Origin: Glaciecola sp034112105
Lineage (GTDB): Bacteria > Pseudomonadota > Gammaproteobacteria > Enterobacterales > Alteromonadaceae
Direction: 5' to 3'
Length of the DNA stretch: 48,440 nucleotides
Assembly: GCA_034112105.1 (NCBI GenBank)
Contig: JAWUVZ010000130.1
Coordinates: forward strand, 1-48,440
A model generated the notes under the pieces. That model saw only the letters and a program-made list of their open reading frames with translations. It had not been told where the DNA came from and did no database searches. Numbering within the stretch: position 1 is the first letter of the stretch; each line of letters begins with the position of its first letter. A program made the translations under genes and the position numbers. This document shows positions 15,800-23,355 of the stretch, in pieces.

Positions 15800-16765
15800 C
15801 TAATCGTAAATCGGATTAAAAGTATTAAAGGCTGCTTCACAAAAGTCGCCCGGGTCATTAAAGCGACGATTAATATTTAAAGCCGAAATAGCTGCCATTT
15901 CTTGATCGCTTAGTTCAAAATCAAAAATACTGAGATTTTCAATTAGTCGCTCAGGCCTTGAGGTTTTTGGAATAATCGCAGTCCCACGTTGCACGCCCCA
16001 GCGCAAAACTACCTGTGCGGGCGTTTTACCTGTGCGCGCGGCTGCACTTTTCACAACATCTTGCTCAATTACCGACTCTGCAGCACCGGCCATATTTAAT
16101 TCTAAATACGATAGCGCGCCAAAGGGTGAAAACGCTGTCACTTCCATATTGTATTGCTTTGCTAAGCGAATAAGCTTTTCTTGGGTTAAATACGGGTGCG
16201 ACTCAACTTGCAGCATGCTGGGTTTAATTTTGGCATACGACATTAGGTCATGCAGTAGACCAGAATTGTAATTGCACACACCAATTTGTTTGGTTAAACC
16301 TTTTTCGTAAACGGCTTCCATTCCCTGCCATGTCTCGCTTAACGGCACTGGCGCTAATTCCATTTGCGGAGAAGCCGCATCTGGATTTGCTATCCATTCT
16401 GGCGGGTAGCGGGTTTCAATAGGCACAAACTTGGACGCAATCGGGAAATGGACTAAATATAAGTCAAGATAGTCTAGCTGCAGATCGTCTAAGCTTTTTT
16501 GCAGAGCTAACTCTACATGTTCTTTGGCATGGAATGAATTCCATAGTTTAGAAGTAATCCACAAATCGTCACGCGAACATAAGCCATCATCAGTAGCGCG
16601 CTTAATACCCTCGCCTACTTGCTTTTCGTTACCGTAGTCACACGCACTGTCTAAATGGCGATAACCCACTTTGATTGCATTATAAACTGCTGTAGCGCAT
16701 TCTTCTTGGGAGATTTTCCATAATCCAAAACCCACCTTGGGAATGCTTTTGTTATTTAATATCAT
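15800..16765 (-). CDS. NAD(P)H-dependent aldo/keto reductase, candidate 6-oxo-sugar reductase
   Basis: This 321-residue TIM-barrel reductase is of the xylose/aldose reductase type. The catalytic tetrad is complete: Asp39 and Tyr44 in LDSACDYGNE, Lys73 in TSKLWN, His106 in LVHFPIA. The cofactor loop IPKTSRPERLIEN near the C-terminus suggests NADPH. It is the first gene of a three-gene operon with the dioxygenase and YeiH-type exporter. Known oxygenolytic sulfoquinovose routes use an AKR to reduce 6-dehydroglucose to glucose; the operon position fits this role but does not prove it. The ATG is preceded by AGGCGA, and the operator lies 31 bp upstream of the start. Confidence 0.88.
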   Translation of the reverse strand: MILNNKSIPKVGFGLWKISQEECATAVYNAIKVGYRHLDSACDYGNEKQVGEGIKRATDDGLCSRDDLWITSKLWNSFHAKEHVELALQKSLDDLQLDYLDLYLVHFPIASKFVPIETRYPPEWIANPDAASPQMELAPVPLSETWQGMEAVYEKGLTKQIGVCNYNSGLLHDLMSYAKIKPSMLQVESHPYLTQEKLIRLAKQYNMEVTAFSPFGALSYLELNMAGAAESVIEQDVVKSAAARTGKTPAQVVLRWGVQRGTAIIPKTSRPERLIENLSIFDFELSDQEMAAISALNINRRFNDPGDFCEAAFNTFNPIYD

Positions 16766-16795
16766 AATGAAAAGTCGCCTAATTTTTAATTTTAT

Positions 16796-16840
16796 GTCTT
16801 ATATAAGATATAAGTTAAAATACTGTGTAAATTTTGTCAA
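16796..16840 (-). promoter_or_regulatory. Promoter and operator of the reductase-dioxygenase-exporter operon
   Basis: Reading the minus strand, TTGACA (16840-16835), 17 bp and TAACTT (16817-16812) form a good sigma-70 promoter. ATCTTATATAAGAC (16809-16796), one base different from the perfect palindrome, starts 2 bp after the -10. The arrangement is the same as at 3142-3186. Confidence 0.7.
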
Positions 16841-16871
16841 CACGAAGTCGTAAATGATCGGCTTATTTTGG

Positions 16872-17053
16872 CGAATAACGCAAGTGAATGGGCCTAATTG
16901 CGCCAATACTTCCCCAAAGGAACAGACTTAAATTTACATTCTCAACAAAAATTAAGTCAAGTTGCGAGACAACTAAATGAAAAGCCAAGAAACACGGTAG
17001 ACTATGAAACACCAGCAGAAAGCTTCTACCTATGTGTTGCGTCGAACGATTGA
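16872..17053 (+). pseudogene. IS30-family transposase, C-terminal remnant
   Basis: The plus strand from 16898 reads LRQYFPKGTDLNLHSQQKL, then SQVARQLNEKPRNTVDYETP and CVASND before a TGA at 17051-17053. This is the conserved C-terminal end of IS30-type transposases. The preceding Asn-Gly (AATGGG near 16887) is out of frame with it and a TAA sits at 16895-16897. The rest of the transposase is missing. No clear terminal inverted repeat was found. Confidence 0.8.
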
Positions 17054-17095
17054 ACTCACCCCACAGAGCCAACCGTCAGCGTTATATCCTCGACG

Positions 17096-17227
17096 AGCAG
17101 CAATAAGTCCATCCAGAACTCTGCCCTTATCTAGCCAAGTCGCTTTGTGGTAAATAGCTTTATGGTAAATAGCTTTGGCGTTTTCTAGCAACTCACGACG
17201 AGATGCAATACTCATTAGTTTTTTCAT
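17096..17227 (-). pseudogene. Transposase/integrase N-terminal fragment
   Basis: About 44 residues resemble the N-terminus of DDE transposases of the ISNCY-like group (RRELLENAKAIYHKA, then TWLDKGRVLDGLIAA, where the family continues T-G-Y-x-R-K-x-A). Homology stops at GLIAA, next to the IS30 remnant. A 15-bp in-frame duplication (TGGTAAATAGCTTT plus one base, 17146-17176 on the plus strand) repeats the residues AIYHK. The fragment is non-functional. Confidence 0.6.
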
Positions 17228-17489
17228 CTAAAACCTCCAATCCAAAGAAAAAGTAGTGTCATTTTAGATAAGGCAACAGTCCTTCAGTAGTGTTATTTCA
17301 AGTGAGGCAATGCGCCAGTCATTAACAAAATTTTATGGCAAATTTACCTGCAAAAAGAGACCTTCACAGTGCAGAAATTGGAATTAGAATTGGCAGTTTA
17401 TGCCATTTCCGGACGTTCATCAGCATTAGCTAGCTGGTTGAGCCTCGACTGAAAAAATTCAACCTAGACTCATGATTGATATAAATAAT

Positions 17490-18530
17490 CTATAATTTCC
17501 CCTGCGCCACATCAACAATGGCTTGTTGCTGTAGTTGTTGTTCGTTAACCGTTAGGCTGTTCTGACTGTCTGAAATAGACCAACACCAGAATTGTTCTTT
17601 CCCTACCTCCTCTGTTTGAGGCGATAAGGTAATGGTCAACTCACGAGCCGGATCTACACTGAAGGGTTCAGGCAAAGGAAACAAGATTTGATCCCAGTGC
17701 GTGGGTATATCGTTTGGCCCAGTACCAAATTGGACGCCGGGACTAAGCTGTGCACTGAACCAGCCACAAAGAGCAAATATATCGGTTTTTTCGCTGGGTA
17801 TTAGCCTTGCAGTAAATACTCTTGGTGTATCGGTTTTGGTAATAGTAAGCATGTCTAGCTCACCTAAATTAGCGACACTATCCAACAAACTATCAGGGCT
17901 AAGTGCGACCAAATCAGATTGCTGAAACGGTACGTGGGCTATAGGAGAAAAATCGAGACCGTAAGGAAGCTCCTGTAAAAAACACAAATCCTCCAACACA
18001 TCTTCATCAACAACCAGTCCCACGTGCAGGCTCAATTGAGCCGGGATCATTGTTCCTCCCTTGGCCAGATGGCGATCCCTGACTCTCAATAGAGGCTCTA
18101 ACATAGCCTCGTAAAACAGGCAATGTCCCATCCACTCCGACACAATAACATCAACCTTTGCATCTAACTGAAGCGACTCATGATCGTCATGATAAAAAAC
18201 AATATTCTCAAAGCCGTTAGCAAGAGCAATTTCTTGTGCGTTCTTGATAAAAGGTGAGCGATCTACTGCAATGACTTTACCTGCTTTAGCGCGTGCAGCA
18301 AACATCGACAACACACCGCTACCGCAGCCAAAATCGAGAACGCTATGTTCTGGTTTGACTACTGCATTGATGGATTTTTCGTAAGCCTCGGTGCGAACAA
18401 GATCCTGAAGCATGACTTTGTGCATTGCCACATCGCGATAAGACATGCGGTGACGCCCTCCACTACCATCTGTTTCATTTGCGCTTATGTCGACGCTGGT
18501 GTTGCTCTCATTAGTCTTACTCATAACCAT
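17490..18530 (-). CDS. Protein arginine N-methyltransferase (PRMT) family protein
   Basis: This 346-residue class I SAM methyltransferase has the specific PRMT signatures. These are the helix YRDVAMHKVMLQDLVRTEAY, motif I VLDFGCGSGVLSMFAA, and the double-E loop SEWMGHCLFYEAML with Glu132 and Glu141. The post-I acidic residue is AVDRS, and a THW loop (IPTHWDQILFP) lies in the C-terminal beta-barrel. All catalytic landmarks of the eukaryotic enzymes are present, so arginine methylation is a credible activity, although the bacterial substrate is unknown. The start may be the second ATG (18524), which has better spacing from a GAGA motif. It follows the ABC ATPase by 55 bp on the same strand. Small-molecule methylation is the alternative. 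Confidence 0.85.
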   Translation of the reverse strand: MVMSKTNESNTSVDISANETDGSGGRHRMSYRDVAMHKVMLQDLVRTEAYEKSINAVVKPEHSVLDFGCGSGVLSMFAARAKAGKVIAVDRSPFIKNAQEIALANGFENIVFYHDDHESLQLDAKVDVIVSEWMGHCLFYEAMLEPLLRVRDRHLAKGGTMIPAQLSLHVGLVVDEDVLEDLCFLQELPYGLDFSPIAHVPFQQSDLVALSPDSLLDSVANLGELDMLTITKTDTPRVFTARLIPSEKTDIFALCGWFSAQLSPGVQFGTGPNDIPTHWDQILFPLPEPFSVDPARELTITLSPQTEEVGKEQFWCWSISDSQNSLTVNEQQLQQQAIVDVAQGKL

Positions 18531-18585
18531 CTCATGTATTTATTTATGCCATATTCTAAAAGGCTGCTTATTAACTAGGTACTTA

Positions 18586-19491
18586 TTACACTTTATGAAA
18601 AATCTGGTTCTCTAGTGTGTGGCCATTAACCAATTGTTGATAATGCCAACCTTGTTGATGGCAGCATTGAAGCAATTGAATGTCGAAAGCCTTATCTGAC
18701 TTCTCATATTCAATTACGTACTCTTTAGCCTGACTTTTATAAACATGACGCACTGATGGTAGATTAAAAAACACTTTTTCAGCATCATCGTATTGTTGCG
18801 ACAATCGTAAAGTGACGAAGCCTTGGTTACTTGTGTTTTGGCTTAATGCGCTGTGTTCTGTCAACTTGCCGTTATCGAGATGAAGCACTTGGCCACACAA
18901 ACGTTCAAGTTCGCTTAAATCGTGAGAACTCAAAATGAAAGTCGCTTCATTACTCAGTGCACTAATCAACTCTCTCACTTCACGAGCATGCACAGGGTCA
19001 AGCCCCGCAGTAGCTTCATCAAGCATCACAATTTGAGGCTTACCAATCAAAGCTTGAGAAATTGTCACACGTTTGCGCATGCCGTGGGATAGATCCTTCG
19101 GCCGCTGATTTGCCGCATCCGCCAAGCCGACGAGTTCGAGCACTCTTGCACTCTCTTTTTTTGCTTGTAACTTGCTAAGTCCTTGCAACTGAGCATAAAA
19201 AGTCAGTTGATGAATAATACTAAAGCGAGGATCTAATTGAGCATCTTGTGGCAGAGCCGTTAATTTTCCAAATAAATAAGCATTACCCGGCCGCTTATCC
19301 ATGAGCATCAATTCACCGGAACTTGGAAAAATATATCCGCACATTAGGCTAAATAATGTTGTTTTTCCTGCACCGTTTGGCCCAACAAGTGCAACGGGGG
19401 GACCTTTATTTATTTCGAAACTCACACTATCAAGCGCAAGTTTAGAACCGAACTGCTTGGTCACCCCAGACGCCTTTATCAAAGTGCTCAT
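18586..19491 (-). CDS. ABC transporter ATP-binding protein (CcmA/NosF-like)
   Basis: This 301-residue ATPase has Walker A GPNGAGKTT (about 37-45), signature LSHGMRKRV, Walker B QIVMLDEAT and the H-loop SSHDLSE. A C-terminal extension of about 90 residues follows the ATPase core, as in drug or copper-associated NosF-type exporters. The start overlaps the permease gene by 4 bp, indicating translational coupling. Together with the ABC-2 permease it should form a homodimeric exporter; substrate unknown. Confidence 0.9.
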   Translation of the reverse strand: MSTLIKASGVTKQFGSKLALDSVSFEINKGPPVALVGPNGAGKTTLFSLMCGYIFPSSGELMLMDKRPGNAYLFGKLTALPQDAQLDPRFSIIHQLTFYAQLQGLSKLQAKKESARVLELVGLADAANQRPKDLSHGMRKRVTISQALIGKPQIVMLDEATAGLDPVHAREVRELISALSNEATFILSSHDLSELERLCGQVLHLDNGKLTEHSALSQNTSNQGFVTLRLSQQYDDAEKVFFNLPSVRHVYKSQAKEYVIEYEKSDKAFDIQLLQCCHQQGWHYQQLVNGHTLENQIFHKV

Positions 19492-20303
19492 AATGAACTC
19501 CTTGCAAAAACTCGCTCAGCAAAAATCAGTAGTACGAATGTTTGTATCAGGGGCAAGCCTATACTTAGCATCAAGCTCGCATCTTGAGCTGCCAAATCTG
19601 CTAATTGATAGCCCGGAAAAAGATAGTTTAAAACATCTAGTGATGGTAGCTGCCATGCTAACAAACCAATAATAATATTACCCCCAGCAAAAAATAAAAT
19701 AGCCACCACAAAGGCTAAGCGTGCGGAGCGTGCAAAAGTATTTATAAAGCTCATTAGAGCGATAAAGGGCATCACTGCAACAACTAAATACCCAAGTAGT
19801 AAAAAACTGCGCAATAAACCAGGAAAAAGCAACGATGGCTCGCGGTATGCAAGCATGGCAAGTGTTGCCAGTAACGTAATTAATAACAGTGTAATTAAAA
19901 TTAAGACCTGTCCAATAAACCGTCCTAAAATGATTTCTATGCGGGTTGCACGTAAAGATAAAAACCGGAGGGTGCCCCTTTGCCTATCACCAACAGTTTG
20001 GTCTGTGCAAAGAAACAAACAAAAAACAGGAAAACTATAGACTGCAATTAGCCAATAAATAACTAATTCAGCCTCGGGCCAAGTCAATAATTTACTTAGA
20101 CCAACAGCACCAAATATGTCATCAATAAATTGCGAAAAGTCAGGAGAGCTTAACAGGTTTGCTGCTTGGGCGATGCCATAGTGTAACACCAGCAGCCAGC
20201 AAATTGAAAAGACCGCTACAGCAAATAAGCCTGTTTTAGTTGAAAACAACCTGACTAGCTCAAATAACGCGATATTCACCAATCGTTTAATATTCAATTG
20301 CAT
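19488..20303 (-). CDS. ABC-2 type permease
   Basis: This 271-residue protein has six predicted membrane segments. It carries the cytoplasmic loop after the second helix typical of ABC-2 permeases of the NosY type (DQTVGDRQRGTLRFLSLRAT, then R-x-E-I-I-L-G-R-F-I-G). It overlaps the ATPase gene by 4 bp. The large loop between helices 1 and 2 (about residues 45-75) is probably periplasmic. No substrate can be inferred. Confidence 0.88.
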   Translation of the reverse strand: MQLNIKRLVNIALFELVRLFSTKTGLFAVAVFSICWLLVLHYGIAQAANLLSSPDFSQFIDDIFGAVGLSKLLTWPEAELVIYWLIAVYSFPVFCLFLCTDQTVGDRQRGTLRFLSLRATRIEIILGRFIGQVLILITLLLITLLATLAMLAYREPSLLFPGLLRSFLLLGYLVVAVMPFIALMSFINTFARSARLAFVVAILFFAGGNIIIGLLAWQLPSLDVLNYLFPGYQLADLAAQDASLMLSIGLPLIQTFVLLIFAERVFARSSL

Positions 20304-20356
20304 TACGCTTTAACCCCAATTAAAAAAAGCCAGCGCACCGACAAGTATCTATTCAA

Positions 20357-20827
20357 CTATTGGGTATCCAGTAGTTCAACTTCAAAAATAAGTAAAGAAC
20401 CCGGCGTTATTTGTCCAGTACCGCTATTCCCATATCCTAACTCAGATGGAATAAAAAATTTAAATTTATCACCAACAACCATCAATTGAACCCCTTCGGT
20501 CCAGCCAGCTATGACTCGATTTAAAGGAAAGCTGATGGGTTGTCCTCGGTCTACTGAGCTGTCAAATACGGTGCCATCTAACAAGGAGCCGTGGTAATGG
20601 ACTTTGACGGTTGAACTAGCAGATGGGTAGGCATTCCCGTCACCTTTTTGTAGTACTTGGTATTGCAAACCAGATGCTGTTTCGAATATACCCTCGTTCA
20701 CTTTATTTTTTGCTAAAAAATCTTTTCCTATCGTGATATTTTCGACAGCTGCTTTTTTATTAATTGAGTTTCTCGCGAAGTAGAATATTACTAATGCAAT
20801 TACTGCAACTACAACAACATATTTCAT
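20357..20827 (-). CDS. FKBP-type peptidyl-prolyl isomerase, membrane-anchored
   Basis: This is a 156-residue protein from the ATG at 20827, which has AGGA about 10 nt upstream; an in-frame start at 20881 is less likely. An N-terminal hydrophobic anchor (YVVVVAVIALVIFYFA) is followed by a short linker and a complete FKBP domain. The domain shows VKVHYHGSLLDGTVFDSSVD, VIAGWTEGVQLMVVGDKFKF and the end GSLLIFEVELLD. Active-site aromatic and Asp residues (Y, F, D, W) are present. It would catalyse proline isomerisation in the periplasm, anchored to the inner membrane. It lies 53 bp upstream of the ABC permease on the same strand. Confidence 0.92.
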   Translation of the reverse strand: MKYVVVVAVIALVIFYFARNSINKKAAVENITIGKDFLAKNKVNEGIFETASGLQYQVLQKGDGNAYPSASSTVKVHYHGSLLDGTVFDSSVDRGQPISFPLNRVIAGWTEGVQLMVVGDKFKFFIPSELGYGNSGTGQITPGSLLIFEVELLDTQ

Positions 20828-20952
20828 ATTATTACTTGTCCTATAAATGGATCCAACTGCGTGTTCTAGTACTGGAACCATCTTGCTATAAATCTTAAGT
20901 TGAAGCTCGCAAGAATTGATCCTGCTAATAAGCTTCGTTGATAATTGGTTTG

Positions 20953-21195
20953 TTATGGTAACTTATGACTGCCATCACACATAGGCTGAGATGCTGTCGA
21001 CTTACAACCACAGAAAAACATTTTCTTGGATTCCGTTGCCGTATACTTCACCGGTGTAAAGCCTGTGCCACCATGAGAACCATCACAAAAAGGTTGTTTC
21101 CCACTTTTACCACAGGAACACCAAAAGTAATTTTTACCAGATTCTACCTCTACAGCGTATGGTGTATCGGATGCTCGGATTGCCTTACTCATCAT
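20953..21195 (-). CDS. CDGSH-type iron-sulfur protein with two clusters
   Basis: This is an 80-residue protein from the ATG at 21195, just after GAGGGAAAT; an upstream in-frame start adds 16 hydrophobic residues without a ribosome binding site. Two CDGSH motifs bind [2Fe-2S] clusters through three Cys and one His each: CSCGKSGKQPFCDGSH (about 26-41) and CGCKSTASQPMCDGSH (about 62-77). The tandem form is the usual small bacterial mitoNEET relative. Probable role is electron transfer or redox sensing; no partner is evident nearby. Confidence 0.92.
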   Translation of the reverse strand: MMSKAIRASDTPYAVEVESGKNYFWCSCGKSGKQPFCDGSHGGTGFTPVKYTATESKKMFFCGCKSTASQPMCDGSHKLP

Positions 21196-21243
21196 ATTTC
21201 CCTCAAGTTGTAGAATGAACATCACGCTCATCAGTGCGATCAT

Positions 21244-21580
21244 TATAAGCCCGCTTTGAATGCGAGCTCATATCTTGCTGTTGATCCTTTTTGAAGTCAA
21301 CGACCGTTTTCTTTATTCAAAATAACATCAATTAGAATTAGTTGCCGAATGTAGTTTAAATAATAGAATATAGAAGGTAAAAAATGGTGATTAAATCTAA
21401 TGTTGACCCACTGTAATTGATACCAATTCACTTTCTATTAGCTGGTAACTAGGGTGTCATTAAGGGCATTAGAAGAATATTGATTAGATAATATTATAGA
21501 AATTTAAAGGTTTATTGAACAAGCAAGATAGTTATACAGTAAATTAGGTTGAGGTCAGCGCACAGCATCGAAGCGAAGTA
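21244..21580. other. Intergenic region without a gene
   Basis: This AT-rich 337-bp gap separates the CDGSH gene from the receiver gene, both on the minus strand. No coding homology, clear terminator or repeat was seen. It probably holds the promoter of the CDGSH gene. Confidence 0.5.
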
Positions 21581-22078
21581 TTAAACCGTTAACGCAATTG
21601 ATATTTTATTAATCAATACTTGTCTTAAAATAGGTTTGGCAATAATGTCGTTGAAACCAGCGGATAAGTAAGCTCTAACTTCGCATTTAGTTACACTCGC
21701 TGTCACTGCAAATATAGGCGCTAAACCGCCCTGATTTCGAATAATCTTAAGTGCCGATACTCCATTTACATCTGGCATATTGATATCCATTAACACGATA
21801 TCTGGCTGAAATTCGAAGTACTTAACAATCGCTTCGAAACCGTCTTCTGCAACTTTAACAATGCAGTTTGTTGGCTCGAGCATACAGGCTAAGATTTCCC
21901 GACTAATTGACTCATCGTCAACGACCAAGACTTTAAATTTTGATAAATCTTGTTGCTTACCGACACTATCTTTTATGTCCATTTCGACAGGGTCTTCAGC
22001 TTTTTGTAATGAAATAATTACAGGGGGGTTACCGCTAGCGTCTGCAGATTCTGTAGCACTACTTTCAACTGTTTTCAT
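21581..22078 (-). CDS. Single-domain response regulator (receiver)
   Basis: This is a 165-residue protein. After about 45 polar N-terminal residues comes one CheY-like receiver domain. The acidic pair is in LVVDDES, the phospho-acceptor Asp in VLMDINMPDVNG, the conserved Thr in AVTAS, and the Lys in AKPILRQ. No output domain follows. Such stand-alone receivers act in phosphorelays or on partner proteins; the motif I-L-x-C-M-L-E and the A-G-F-N-D stretch resemble receivers of hybrid kinases. No kinase gene lies nearby, so the partner is unknown. Confidence 0.9.
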   Translation of the reverse strand: MKTVESSATESADASGNPPVIISLQKAEDPVEMDIKDSVGKQQDLSKFKVLVVDDESISREILACMLEPTNCIVKVAEDGFEAIVKYFEFQPDIVLMDINMPDVNGVSALKIIRNQGGLAPIFAVTASVTKCEVRAYLSAGFNDIIAKPILRQVLINKISIALTV

Positions 22079-22608
22079 AGCAATTTCCTGATGATTTAGA
22101 AGAAATTAGGCTTATAAGCTGATGAGCTTTAGTATGCAGGCTGTAGGCTGTAGGCTTATGGATAGCATATTCTTCACATCAAAGTTAACCACATAAAACC
22201 AAGAAAAAAGTATTATTAAAAATACCAATGTATGAGGATAAAATAAAATCCCATCCCTGAGAATATACTTTTATTCTCCTTACATCAAAACGAATAAATA
22301 GTATCATTGCAAAACAAACCAGAATGTAGCTTATTATTAATATTTTAATTTATTGATAACAGATACTTAAAATTAAAATTAAAATTAATCATTTCATGTT
22401 TTTATCTTTTTATCTTTTTATCAATATCCAGTAGTTACTTAAAAATTTTATTTTGCCGGTCATATCTTTTTTACAATTAACTTTACTTTGAGTGCGCTAA
22501 GACGAAGTTCGATCGTTCCCTTGTCGTTTTTAGTTCTGCGCTATTAATGTGATTTTCGAAGGAAAAAGCACTCAGTTGGACACAGTGAGAAACGATTATT
22601 TCTAGCGT
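22079..22608. other. AT-rich intergenic region with simple repeats
   Basis: This 530-bp gene-free stretch has GGCTGTAG twice in tandem near 22138, AAAATT-type repeats near 22369-22388 and TTTTTATC repeats near 22398-22422. No coding homology was seen on either strand. Confidence 0.5.
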
Positions 22609-23082
22609 TTAATTGCAACGTATCTCTGTTTTTTTTCCTTGAAAGCCCTTATAGAGTCGACGGTGCGCTGCGAACGAAAGACTATCTTTCCTGATCATAT
22701 ACTCTGCAATCCAATCGAGAAGCATTACTAGATTGTCATCTTGAGCTTTTTTTGACGCGTATTTATGCGGCTCCCATGGTCTGTTCATCGCATTCTTCTG
22801 ACACAGATGGACCGGTAAGTTCAGAAATATCGCTTCAGTTGCGAGCGGCTTCACTAACTCTAGCAAATCCGCATAACAGCCTTCCACAATCCATTCGTCA
22901 TTTTCTCTAGTGAAGTTCTGGATTTTCTCATCCGCTTCATTTATCGGTCTGCGTTTAGGTGGATGAGAAGGTAGCCAAGCCAGAACGTCAAGATCGAGGT
23001 GAGCTAAGCCCTCACCTCGGAGTTCTGCAGCTAGCGTAGACTTGCCTGAACCTGAGTTTCCAAAAATGATTATTTTTCTCAT
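22609..23082 (-). CDS. Small P-loop NTPase, adenylate-kinase/FlaR-like
   Basis: This 157-residue protein begins directly with a P-loop, IIIFGNSGSGKST. LDLDVLAWLP (substrate-binding region) and EWIVEGCYADLLE (second strand and acidic residue of the small-molecule kinase fold) follow. It resembles the AAA_17/topology-modulation group of nucleoside-kinase-like ATPases, which are often annotated as adenylate-kinase-like. It appears complete and stands alone, with a decayed VOC gene just upstream. Substrate unknown. Confidence 0.8.
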   Translation of the reverse strand: MRKIIIFGNSGSGKSTLAAELRGEGLAHLDLDVLAWLPSHPPKRRPINEADEKIQNFTRENDEWIVEGCYADLLELVKPLATEAIFLNLPVHLCQKNAMNRPWEPHKYASKKAQDDNLVMLLDWIAEYMIRKDSLSFAAHRRLYKGFQGKKTEIRCN

Positions 23083-23107
23083 AAAATAACGAATTTAATT
23101 TTAGGCT

Positions 23108-23221
23108 TTAACCAATAAATATGATGCGGTCCATTTTAATTAGCGTCTTAGCGCCAATTGGCGCTAATAATTTATTGTAAAAGACTTCTGATTTTTCTAA
23201 ATCGGTTACATAGCTGAGCAT
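23108..23221 (-). pseudogene. VOC (glyoxalase-like) family fragment
   Basis: This 37-residue frame (MLSYVTDLEKSEVFYNKLLA, then PIGAKTLIKMDRIIFIG) is the N-terminal beta-alpha-beta unit of a VOC family protein. It has a good AAGGAA ribosome site before the ATG. A few residues after M-L-S-Y-V-T are missing compared with relatives (usually V-G-x-N/S), and translation stops at TAA (23108-23110), about 90 residues short of a full domain. A perfect 20-bp palindrome (23148-23167) lies within it by chance of coding. Confidence 0.65.
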
Positions 23222-23355
23222 TTTGGTTCCTTTCTTGTGTTGTTTAATTTTGGTTATGCTCAATAGTCAATTGACCACATCAGGTTACTTGAATCATATC
23301 AATAAACTCGGGCAAGTCGAACCCTAGTTTTGGCTACTTTAAATGTCTAATATCA

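Noticed and set aside
16863..17072. Minus-strand 69-codon frame as a gene
   Set aside because: The plus strand of the same region encodes a convincing IS30 transposase end, so the minus frame is a shadow.
22369..22422. Short AT repeats as a CRISPR or iteron array
   Set aside because: The units are 6-8 bp, imperfect and contiguous without spacers, so they are simple-sequence AT tracts.
23148..23167. Perfect 20-bp palindrome as terminator or operator
   Set aside because: It falls within the codons of the VOC fragment (residues A-P-I-G-A), has no T-run and has no second copy.
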